A DNA stretch of 43,112 bases, taken from an uncultured Oscillospiraceae bacterium. Lineage in GTDB: Bacteria > Bacillota > Clostridia > Oscillospirales > Oscillospiraceae. The position numbers and the translations under genes are program-made. Under the pieces are notes generated by a model, which saw nothing but the letters and a program-made list of their open reading frames with translations, had not been told where the DNA came from and did no database searches. Shown in pieces: positions 8,146-15,513 of this stretch (the stretch's first letter is position 1; each line of letters starts with the position of its first letter). The stretch lies in contig CANRHH010000064.1 of NCBI GenBank assembly GCA_947630375.1, positions 1 to 43,112 of the forward strand. Direction: 5' to 3'.

Positions 8146-9582
8146 TTGAAATCCTTAGCAAAGAACTCAATATATAATGTTATCTACACAACAGCCAACA
8201 TTATTTTCCCCCTTCTTTCTTCCATGTATGTTTCTCGAGTATTAATGGCGGACGGTGTTGGTAAGGTTGCGTACGCGCAAAATATAGCGTCATATTTCGT
8301 CCTTCTCGCGGCGTTGGGAATACCTGTATATGGAATAAGAAAAATAGCAGCTTTTCAAGGAGATAAAAAAAGGACCAACCAGATTTTCACACAGCTGTTT
8401 GTGATCAATGCTATATCAACTGTTTTATCATCAGCAGCTTATGTGATATTCATTTTCGCAATAAAAGGTTCTCAAAAAGATGTAGTCCTTTATCTATGCG
8501 CCGGCCTTCAACTGCTCTTTAATTTTTTTAACATCGATTGGCTATACAAGGGGAAAGAAGAATACGAATATATTACGCTGAGAAATATATTTATCAAAAT
8601 CGTATCATTTATTGCGATCCTCCTCTTTGTAAACACAAAAGATGATTTTATTACTTATGCTGCTATTACAGGAGCTGCGCAGTGCGGGAACTACCTTTTT
8701 AATATCGTTCACGCTTTTAAATTTGTGAATTTCGACTTTAGCGATTTTGAGATAAATGTACATATCAAACCGCTAATGATCCTGCTTGCGGGGATGTTCC
8801 TCTCTACTGGGTACAGCATGATGGATGTCACGATGTTAGGCTCAATGGGAACCAATCGGGCTATTGGCTTCTATAACAATGCGCACAAAGCGATTAATGT
8901 TGTTGTGTCAGCCTGTATAGCTGTTTCGGCGGCATTTTTACCAAGGCTGTCCTATTACTATATCCATGACCGAAAGAAAATGGAGGAGTTAGTTGGATTC
9001 GGGGGACAGGTTATAACCTTTTGCTCGTTGCCGGTAACAGTTCTTATCGTGATGCTTGCGCCGGATATCATGCAGTTGCTTTTTGGAGCGGAGTTTCTTC
9101 CGGCTTCGACGGCTTTAAGGCTCATGGCCATGCTGATCATTGTCAAAACTTTTGGAGATCTCTTCTGCTACCAACTTATTATGGCAACGGAAAGTGAAAA
9201 AAAGCGATTGCCGGCAGCTGCGATCGCTACAGCTGCCAATATTTTGCTAAATGGATTGATGATCCCTGTTTGGCAAGAAAAAGGTGCCGCTGTGGCCTCT
9301 GTTATCAGTGAGATCATTGTCAATGGATACCAGATACTCTATCTTAGAAAAATTATTCACCTTCCGGTCTCCTGGAAGGCAATCTCTCAAGGGGTTATTG
9401 CTTCTGCGATTATGGGTGTCTCAATATTTTTTGTGATGCCATTGGTGGAGGATCTGCTTTTCAGATGCGTAGCTTGCACACTGATCGGTGGATGCGTTTA
9501 TATAGTTATGAATTTTATAATGCATAACCACATCGTAGTATATGGGGCGAATGTTGTAAAAAAATACCTGGATATAATCTGA
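8146..9582 (+). CDS. Wzx-type oligosaccharide flippase
   Basis: This 478-residue integral membrane protein has about 12-14 hydrophobic segments and the RfbX/Wzx pattern (PF01943): KSLAKNSIYNVIYTTANI, PLLSSMYVSRVLMADGVG, and GTNRAIGFYNNAHK in the middle. It should flip undecaprenyl-linked repeat units across the membrane for the EpsG/Wzy-like polymerase. I chose TTG 8146, because it opens the conserved N-terminus and lies ten bases after AAGGGAG (8130-8136); the frame can be extended to 8071 but the added residues do not look like the family. The start codon TTG suggests weak initiation. Confidence 0.85.
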   Translation: MKSLAKNSIYNVIYTTANIIFPLLSSMYVSRVLMADGVGKVAYAQNIASYFVLLAALGIPVYGIRKIAAFQGDKKRTNQIFTQLFVINAISTVLSSAAYVIFIFAIKGSQKDVVLYLCAGLQLLFNFFNIDWLYKGKEEYEYITLRNIFIKIVSFIAILLFVNTKDDFITYAAITGAAQCGNYLFNIVHAFKFVNFDFSDFEINVHIKPLMILLAGMFLSTGYSMMDVTMLGSMGTNRAIGFYNNAHKAINVVVSACIAVSAAFLPRLSYYYIHDRKKMEELVGFGGQVITFCSLPVTVLIVMLAPDIMQLLFGAEFLPASTALRLMAMLIIVKTFGDLFCYQLIMATESEKKRLPAAAIATAANILLNGLMIPVWQEKGAAVASVISEIIVNGYQILYLRKIIHLPVSWKAISQGVIASAIMGVSIFFVMPLVEDLLFRCVACTLIGGCVYIVMNFIMHNHIVVYGANVVKKYLDII

Positions 9583-9604
9583 TGTTCACAAAAGGGAAGA
9601 AACA

Positions 9605-10414
9605 ATGCGGCTAAAGAGAATAGTAAAAAGATGTTTAAAAGGGGCGGAGAGCCTTCTTTCTCTCGGTGCTTTTGCCTTAAGCGGAGCCAGCGAGAGAAAC
9701 CGCGTTCTTTTAGAGAAGCTGCGCGGGGCTTATAAGGGAAAGCGGTGCTTTATTGTCTGCAACGGACCAAGTCTCAGAGCGGAAGATCTGACAAAAATAT
9801 ATGAGCATGGTGATCTGTCGATCGGAATGAATGCGATTGCAATGATCTACGATCAGACACCTTGGCGCCCCACTTTTTTATCTGCAACGGACGATGTGGT
9901 CTTTGTCAGGAAAAACAAAGAACTGGTCAAAAACTGTGAGTGCGGGTATAAGTTGTACGACCGAAAACGCTTCCTGAAATCGTTGGATGCCAAGGGAAAC
10001 AAGCTTTATTTGGGGTTTGACGAGTCGCTCGGGCTGCTGGATGATCCCCGATTTTCAAGCAAGGATGCACAAAAACTGCCTTCTATTGGAACCTCCGCCT
10101 ATGCCATGATAGAATTTGCGGCTTTTTTAGGCTGCACCGAAATGTATATTTTAGGCTGCAATATGTCTTATGCCGTTAATCTGAACCGGGACGGGACCAT
10201 TACCTATAACGATTCCGGGCAAGATCATTTCGTAAGCAAGGAAAAAGACTATACCACATCTTCAAAAGTAAATCCGGTGCCAACATGGCAAATGGAGGTC
10301 GCGTTCAATCATGCCGCCAAATATGCACGGGAGCACGGCCTGAAAATATATAACGCGACGAGAGGCGGAAAGTTGGAATCCTTTGAGCGGGTTGATTTTG
10401 ACACTTTGTTTTGA
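9605..10414 (+). CDS. MptE-like/DUF115 protein with sialyltransferase-like (GT42-like) layout
   Basis: The 269-residue protein has an N-terminal basic helix and then KGKRCFIVCNGPSL (residues 44-57), the glycine-Asn-Pro-Ser nucleotide loop shared by MptE-like (DUF115) proteins and by GT42 sialyltransferases of the Campylobacter Cst type. Near 161-189 it has IGTSAYAMIEF and GCTEMYILGCNMSY, matching the GT42 segment before the catalytic region, and near 207 and 236 DHF and FNHAAKYA supply histidines. From this I infer a CMP-ulosonate-dependent transferase; the MptE family name refers to a pterin kinase and is not expected here. A related domain occurs at the C-terminus of the aldolase at 15495-17060. 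The next gene's ribosome site overlaps this stop. Confidence 0.65.
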   Translation: MRLKRIVKRCLKGAESLLSLGAFALSGASERNRVLLEKLRGAYKGKRCFIVCNGPSLRAEDLTKIYEHGDLSIGMNAIAMIYDQTPWRPTFLSATDDVVFVRKNKELVKNCECGYKLYDRKRFLKSLDAKGNKLYLGFDESLGLLDDPRFSSKDAQKLPSIGTSAYAMIEFAAFLGCTEMYILGCNMSYAVNLNRDGTITYNDSGQDHFVSKEKDYTTSSKVNPVPTWQMEVAFNHAAKYAREHGLKIYNATRGGKLESFERVDFDTLF

Positions 10415-10428
10415 AAGGAGCGCGGAAA

Positions 10429-11595
10429 ATGAAAGATGACAATGAACTGCTGCTTCACAAATTTATTGTGTTTTGCGGAGATCATTATAATCCCCTCGGT
10501 GTGATCAGAAGTCTTGGCGAAAAGAAGATACGACCGGTTGTGATCCTTGTTGCGAAGGAACCTTGGCTGATTCCTCTGTCCAGATATGTCGGGAAACTTC
10601 ATCAAGTGGACAATATAGACGACGGGCTGCAGATACTGATAGACGTGTATGGCAACGAAAAGTATAAACCGTTTGTCTACACATGCAGCGATGAGATCGC
10701 CTCGTTGCTGGACTTGCATTATGACCTTTTGATCGACAAGTTTTTCTTTTTCCACGGCAAACAAAAAGGGACAATTACCCATTATCTGGATAAAGGGAAC
10801 ATCTCTGAGCTTGCGGTTGAAAAAGGCTGCAAGGTCCTGCGCTATGAAGTGCTGGAGGCGGGGCAGCTTCCTAAATCTCTCCGCTATCCAGTCATTACCA
10901 AAGCGATCAATTCTACGCTATATAGATGGAAGGCCGATTCTTTCATATGTAAAGATGAAGGTGAATTGCTGGAAGCCTACAAGGTCATACGAAGCGAAAA
11001 GGTTTTGGTTCAGGAATACATACATAAGAAGAACGAATACTGCGTAGACGGATTCAGCTATAACGGGGGAGAAAATGTAGAAATTCCGTATTATACGAAT
11101 TATCTTCGCTTTTCTGATATTAGTTATGGCGGATATATGGTAATACGTCCTGAAGTTGATAAAAACGTATACAATCAAATAAAAAGTATACTTCAACAAA
11201 TAGGGTTTACTGGAATTTTTGAAGCGGAATATTTAATAGACAATAATGATGAATTGTTCTTTTTGGAAGTAAATTTCAGAAATTCTACATGGAGTTATGG
11301 TTATACAAAAGGCGGATATAATATGCCTTATCTTTGGGCAAAAGCCTGCATCGAAAAACAACTAAATTTAAAGTCTATAAAACATAGAAAGAATATAATT
11401 GCAATGGCTGAAGCGGAAGACTTTGCCATGGCCATAAGAGAAAAACATATGAGCGTTCTGTCATGGATAAAAGATTTTATAACAGCAGACTGCCATTTTT
11501 TTTCAAATTGGAAGGACCCTAAGCCAGTATTTGGAATGTTATATAGATTTATTATAAAACGAGTAAGAATATATTTGATTGATCGTTTTATTTAG
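10429..11595 (+). CDS. ATP-grasp carboxylate-amine ligase
   Basis: The 388-residue protein shows the ATP-grasp architecture: an N-terminal Rossmann-like domain (FIVFCGDHYNPLGVIRSL), a lid with YPVITKAINST and KVLVQEYIHKKNEYCVDGF, and the metal-binding end GIFEAEYLIDNNDELFFLEVNFR, where the E-x-N triad coordinates magnesium. Such enzymes form amide or ester bonds through an acyl phosphate; close relatives in capsule loci are annotated as carbamoyl-phosphate-synthase-like or D-aspartate-ligase-like. In this setting addition of an amino acid to a sugar acid is a reasonable inference. ATG 10429 follows AAAGGAG (10414-10420) by eight bases. Codon use becomes markedly AT-rich from about 11,060, inside the gene. 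Confidence 0.75.
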   Translation: MKDDNELLLHKFIVFCGDHYNPLGVIRSLGEKKIRPVVILVAKEPWLIPLSRYVGKLHQVDNIDDGLQILIDVYGNEKYKPFVYTCSDEIASLLDLHYDLLIDKFFFFHGKQKGTITHYLDKGNISELAVEKGCKVLRYEVLEAGQLPKSLRYPVITKAINSTLYRWKADSFICKDEGELLEAYKVIRSEKVLVQEYIHKKNEYCVDGFSYNGGENVEIPYYTNYLRFSDISYGGYMVIRPEVDKNVYNQIKSILQQIGFTGIFEAEYLIDNNDELFFLEVNFRNSTWSYGYTKGGYNMPYLWAKACIEKQLNLKSIKHRKNIIAMAEAEDFAMAIREKHMSVLSWIKDFITADCHFFSNWKDPKPVFGMLYRFIIKRVRIYLIDRFI

Positions 11596-11608
11596 GGGGA
11601 TTTTAACT

Positions 11609-12979
11609 ATGAAAGGGCCGGAAAAAAGCAACACATCTGTTTGGAGTTCAAGATTTGGTTATCTTATGGTTGCCGCGGGTGCAGCAATCGGGCTTGGAAA
11701 CGTGTGGAAATTCCCTTATCTTGCTTATCGAGGGGGCGGAGGAATTTTCATCGTTGTTTATATTTTAATTGTGTTACTTCTTGCTGAACCAATGGTGAAT
11801 ATGGAAACAGCCATTGGACGGAATGGAAAGGCTGACACAGTTACTGTATATGAAAAAATAAATAAAAGATGGGGATTTATTGGCTGGATGGCTAACATCT
11901 GCACGATAATGATAAACTTCTTTTATGTCGTTGTCGGTGGATGGGTTCTCCGATATGCACTACAGTTTATTTTTTCAGGAGATTTCGGAAATAATCCTAA
12001 TGATTTCTTTCAAAGCTTTATTTCTGCTCCAATTCAGCCTATCATTTATAGCTTTATTGTTTTATTTATAGTTGCAATTTTACTTCTTTTTGGAATTACA
12101 AATTATGTTGAAAAGATTTCAAAAGTAATGCTACCCGCCCTATTTATCTTACTAATTGTATGTGGCGTTTATGCTTGCCTTGTAGCGGAAGGAGCCTTAG
12201 AAGGACTAAAATATTATCTGCTCCCAGATTTTGGGAAAATGAATGTAAAGGTGTTTGCAGACGCGGCGACTCAAGTTTTATTTTCTGTTGGAATTGGTTG
12301 GGGTATTTTTACAACACTTGGTGCTAACGTGCCGGATAGGAATAATATTGCCAAAGATTCCCTTATGATAAGTCTTATGGATACCGTTGCTGCGATACTT
12401 GCAGGTTTTGTGATAATTCCTGCAGCATTTGGCGCGGGAGTAGATGTTCAGAAAGGACCTGCGCTGTTGTTTGATGTAATGGCAGGCATATTTAGAAATT
12501 TCCCTGGTGGTAGACTTATTGGTTCATTGTTCTTTGTTGCGTTACTATTTGCAGTATTTAGTTCATTGTTTAGTTTTATAGAAATCAGCATTCGTACATT
12601 TGAAATAAAGTGTAAACTTGGTAGAAAAAAAGCTGTTTTTGTTTCCACAGCTGTGATAGGTGCGGGAAATATACTGGTTTCACTTGGATTTGGACCGCTT
12701 AGAAACGTTAAACTACCTTGGCCTTACATTACAGGTATTGAGTATTATGGATTTTATGATTGGTTTGATTGCTTTACTGCTTATGTGTTACTTCCGCTCG
12801 GCTGCTTGTTTACTTGCATCTTTGTTTGGAAGGTCTGGGGCTGGAAGGGTTATGAAAATGAACTTACGGCAAATGGGAGAGATGGAAAGTTGACTAAATA
12901 TGAGAAAATCCTTACGACGGTTGTTGTTCCCGCCCTTATGGTTATTGTCTTGCTAAATGTGTTTGGTGTAATCAAATAG
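11609..12979 (+). CDS. Sodium-dependent amino-acid transporter (NSS/SNF family)
   Basis: The 456-residue membrane protein has about 11-12 hydrophobic helices and the neurotransmitter:sodium symporter hallmark in helix 1: VAAGAAIGLGNVWKFPYLAY followed by RGGGG. Members import amino acids or amines with sodium. Where LeuT has Asn in ENGGG (a sodium-1 ligand) this protein has RGGGG, so ion binding may differ. ATG 11609 lies eight bases after AGGGGGA. Such transporters are not standard parts of polysaccharide loci; position directly after the ATP-grasp ligase suggests supply of an amino-acid substituent, or alternatively a passenger gene. Base composition is the most AT-rich of the locus. Confidence 0.88.
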   Translation: MKGPEKSNTSVWSSRFGYLMVAAGAAIGLGNVWKFPYLAYRGGGGIFIVVYILIVLLLAEPMVNMETAIGRNGKADTVTVYEKINKRWGFIGWMANICTIMINFFYVVVGGWVLRYALQFIFSGDFGNNPNDFFQSFISAPIQPIIYSFIVLFIVAILLLFGITNYVEKISKVMLPALFILLIVCGVYACLVAEGALEGLKYYLLPDFGKMNVKVFADAATQVLFSVGIGWGIFTTLGANVPDRNNIAKDSLMISLMDTVAAILAGFVIIPAAFGAGVDVQKGPALLFDVMAGIFRNFPGGRLIGSLFFVALLFAVFSSLFSFIEISIRTFEIKCKLGRKKAVFVSTAVIGAGNILVSLGFGPLRNVKLPWPYITGIEYYGFYDWFDCFTAYVLLPLGCLFTCIFVWKVWGWKGYENELTANGRDGKLTKYEKILTTVVVPALMVIVLLNVFGVIK

Positions 12980-13001
12980 AGGAGCGTAAGAGATAAGTTG
13001 T

Positions 13002-13898
13002 ATGAAAAAGAAAGAATGTTTTAAAACCCAGCTCTCAATCATTCAGGAAGAGGGACTTCAATGCGTTTTGCAGATTAAAAACGATAAAACCGGCGTTTTT
13101 CGTGAGCCGATCATCATCGTAGCTGACCCGTTCCTTTTCATACATAATGACACCTTGTTTCTGTTTTATGAGCAAAAGAAGCTGCACCATAATGGGACTA
13201 TTATGATGCGGCGAACGGACGATCTAACGCATTGGTCTGATCCCGTTGAGGTGTTGAGCGAATCTTTCCATCTGTCATATCCGTGGGTATTCGAAAAGGA
13301 CGGAAATATCTACATGATGCCTGAAACGTGTGGCGACAAATCTGTCCGGCTGTATGAGGCGGCAAATCCTGAGCTTACCAAATTCACGTTTGTGAAAAAA
13401 CTCATCGAAGAAAACGGGCAGGATCGTTTTGAAATCAGTTTTTCAGATTCGTCGGTCATCGTTCGGGATGGGATTTATTATTTGTTCACGACGATAAAAG
13501 TTGGTGAAGTCAACCAACTGCACCTCTTTTACGCAGACGATCTGATGGGGTCATATCACGAACATCCCCAGTCCCCGGTTTGCGTGAGCAACAAGTATGG
13601 GCGAAACGCGGGATCTTTTATAGAACACGATGGCCGAACATATCGGCTGGCCCAGGACTGCGAAAAGAGATACGGGGACAATATTCATATTTTAGAAGTC
13701 AAAGAATTGTCTGTGAATTGTTACAAGGAAGAAGTGGTAAAAGAAAATATTTTTGATCCCCATGAAGAATTTTATCGCCTTGGCGGCCATCAGTTGAACA
13801 TTGCGGAATTTAAGGGCGAAACAGTGATCGCTACAGATGCGAAAGAGTATCATTTTTTCTTTGTGAACAGATTGTTGCATAAGATAGTTATTTCCTGA
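13002..13898 (+). CDS. GINT1 N-terminal-like five-bladed beta-propeller protein
   Basis: The 298-residue protein has recurring beta-propeller blade motifs: VADPFLFIHNDTLFLFYE, SYPWVFEKDGNIYMMPET, FSDSSVIVRDGIYYLFTT and GRNAGSFIEHDGRTYRLAQD. This order matches the domain at the N-terminus of plant glucosamine inositolphosphorylceramide transferase (GINT1) and many bacterial stand-alone homologues in glycan loci, a branch of the GH43/GH68-like propellers. There is no signal peptide, so it is probably cytosolic. Whether the bacterial protein is a transferase, hydrolase or sugar-binding module is unsettled. It sits between the transporter and the CMP-sugar synthetase pair, and its upstream ribosome site is weak. 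Confidence 0.65.
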   Translation: MKKKECFKTQLSIIQEEGLQCVLQIKNDKTGVFREPIIIVADPFLFIHNDTLFLFYEQKKLHHNGTIMMRRTDDLTHWSDPVEVLSESFHLSYPWVFEKDGNIYMMPETCGDKSVRLYEAANPELTKFTFVKKLIEENGQDRFEISFSDSSVIVRDGIYYLFTTIKVGEVNQLHLFYADDLMGSYHEHPQSPVCVSNKYGRNAGSFIEHDGRTYRLAQDCEKRYGDNIHILEVKELSVNCYKEEVVKENIFDPHEEFYRLGGHQLNIAEFKGETVIATDAKEYHFFFVNRLLHKIVIS

Positions 13899-13942
13899 CG
13901 TTGCGAATCGGAAAAACTTTAAGATAAAGGAGAAACGAAAAA

Positions 13943-14764
13943 ATGAAGATAATCGGCGTGATTCCAGCGCGCTACAAATCAAGCAGATTTCCGGGGAAAC
14001 CGCTGGCAGATATCTGCGGGAAACCCATGGTATGGTGGGTACACAATGCGGCGAAGCAGGTTAAAGAATTGGACGATGTCTATGTGGCAACCGACAGCGA
14101 CATCGTCATGAAGGAATGTGAGAAACACGGTATTCAGGCACTTCTTACTTCGGACCGGCATAAAACACCGAACGACCGTATTTATGAAGTGACAACCAAA
14201 ATTGACGCGGACATCTATGTTGTTATTTTGGGTGACGAGCCATTGATCACCCCGGACGTCATCTCGGCGGTTATTCCCGACGAGCGTGAAATGGAAAGAT
14301 TTTATGTGACAAATCTTGTGTCCGAAATAAAAAATCCGGTAGAGGCTATGGATTATACTAACAATAAGATTGTTGCCAACAGCGATAATGAAATCATCTA
14401 TGCTTCTAGAGCGCCTATCCCTTATCCTAAGGGTTCTATGGATTTTACATACCGAAAAATTTTGGGAATTTCTGCCATGAGCAAAGAGGCACTGGAATTT
14501 TACCACAAAACTCCGCGTAGCGCGGTAGAAAGGGCGGAGGAAATCGATCTTTTGCGTTGGACAGAACACCACAAACGGGTGCTGGCAATTGATCACGACT
14601 GCAAAATGCTTTCCGTAGACACGCCGAAAGATCTGGAGCAGGTCAGACGGATATTGACCGAAAAAATGCAGGTGGGTACAACAACTGTAATGGGGGGGTA
14701 CAACGGCTGTAGTTTAGTTGTACTATCGGTGCTATGCCTCCTTAAGGGAGGCGTGGCTGCGTGA
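13943..14764 (+). CDS. CMP-Kdo-synthetase-like cytidylyltransferase, copy 1, with C-terminal extension
   Basis: This 273-residue protein is KdsB-like: it begins MKIIGVIPARYKSSRFPGKP, the CTP-binding loop, and has YVATDSD and GDEPLI (97-102), where Asp binds magnesium, and SVDTPKDLEQV near the end. Such enzymes join CTP and a 2-keto-3-deoxy sugar acid to give CMP-sugar. In canonical KdsB the residue before GDEP is Gln; here it is Leu (96), so Kdo itself may not be the substrate. After the family end (about residue 241) a further 32 residues without family resemblance run on through a G7 tract and a hairpin to a stop overlapping the next start (GTGA). Start ATG 13943 follows AAAGGAG. Confidence 0.82.
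   Translation: MKIIGVIPARYKSSRFPGKPLADICGKPMVWWVHNAAKQVKELDDVYVATDSDIVMKECEKHGIQALLTSDRHKTPNDRIYEVTTKIDADIYVVILGDEPLITPDVISAVIPDEREMERFYVTNLVSEIKNPVEAMDYTNNKIVANSDNEIIYASRAPIPYPKGSMDFTYRKILGISAMSKEALEFYHKTPRSAVERAEEIDLLRWTEHHKRVLAIDHDCKMLSVDTPKDLEQVRRILTEKMQVGTTTVMGGYNGCSLVVLSVLCLLKGGVAA
14692..14698 (+). repeat. G7 homopolymer in the C-terminal extension of the first KdsB-like gene
   Basis: Seven G residues form part of ATG-GGG-GGG. In the other two frames a stop occurs within about 25 bases (TAG in each case), ahead of the hairpin at 14731-14757. Loss or gain of one G would shorten only the extension, not the catalytic domain. Confidence 0.9.
14731..14757 (+). promoter_or_regulatory. Hairpin sequestering the ribosome site of the second KdsB-like gene
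   Basis: GCCTCC (14736-14741), loop TTAAG, GGAGGC (14747-14752): a perfect six-pair stem that can extend to eleven pairs (14731-14757) with two G-U pairs. GGAGG is the only plausible Shine-Dalgarno for GTG 14761. Ribosomes finishing the first gene would run through and open this stem, so translation of the second gene is probably coupled. Confidence 0.7.
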
Positions 14765-15513
14765 AGGTAATAGGTGTTATTCCCGCACGCTACAATTCGA
14801 CCAGATTGCCCGGCAAACCGCTCGTAGAAATTTGCGGAAAGCCTATGGTGTGGTGGGTTTATCAGCGTGTTATCACGGTAAAAAAACTTGAAAAGGTGTT
14901 TGTTGCCACAGATGACGAAAGGATAGAGACAGCCTGTAAAAACTTGAATATTCCAGTTGTCATGACTGCCAAAACACATCCGACGGCGGCTCACCGTTTG
15001 CAGGAAGTTTCCGAATCGATAGAAGCAGATTTCTATGTTCAATTGAACGGAGATGAACCGCTGATAAACACAGAGGCAATTGAGGCTGTAATTCCCGATG
15101 ATGTCCCCCAAAACATAGAGTTTGGCACGAATATTATTACTGAGATGGACGACCCGGCTCAGGTCATGGATTTATCTAATATTAAAATGGTGTTTGATGA
15201 TGCAATGAACGCTTCTTATATGTCACGCGCCCCTATTCCGTATCCATTTAAGTCGTTGGAGTTTAAATATTATAAGCATGTAGGTATTATTGGTTACAAT
15301 AAGAAAATGCTTGATTTTTATAAAAATACAGAACCCGGTAGATTTGAACGAATAGAGGGCATCGATACCTTGCGATTTTTAGACTATGGCAAACAATTAA
15401 AGCTATTTTTCGTGCCGTCTTGTAAGAGCTTGTCTGTGGATACCGACAAGGATTTAGCGGAAGTGCAAAAAATAATTATGGGGAATGAAGATAAATGGAG
15501 ACTAAAGATTTAA
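14761..15513 (+). CDS. CMP-Kdo-synthetase-like cytidylyltransferase, copy 2
   Basis: This 250-residue protein is a second KdsB-like enzyme, of normal family length, reading MKVIGVIPARYNSTRLPGKP, FVATDDERIE, QLNGDEPLI and SVDTDKDLAEV. It is clearly homologous to the preceding protein but far from identical, so the pair is an old duplication or two separate acquisitions rather than a fresh tandem copy. The residue before GDEP is Asn-Gly (96-97) in place of the Gln-Gly of KdsB. The GTG start overlaps the preceding stop, with a Shine-Dalgarno held in a hairpin. The last 19 bases overlap the aldolase gene. Two activated sugars, or a mixed dimer, are both possible. Confidence 0.85.
   Translation: MKVIGVIPARYNSTRLPGKPLVEICGKPMVWWVYQRVITVKKLEKVFVATDDERIETACKNLNIPVVMTAKTHPTAAHRLQEVSESIEADFYVQLNGDEPLINTEAIEAVIPDDVPQNIEFGTNIITEMDDPAQVMDLSNIKMVFDDAMNASYMSRAPIPYPFKSLEFKYYKHVGIIGYNKKMLDFYKNTEPGRFERIEGIDTLRFLDYGKQLKLFFVPSCKSLSVDTDKDLAEVQKIIMGNEDKWRLKI

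Noticed and set aside
13979-15111. - strand frames opposite both KdsB-like genes
   Set aside because: They arise from homologous antisense text in two related genes; no start signals or motifs.
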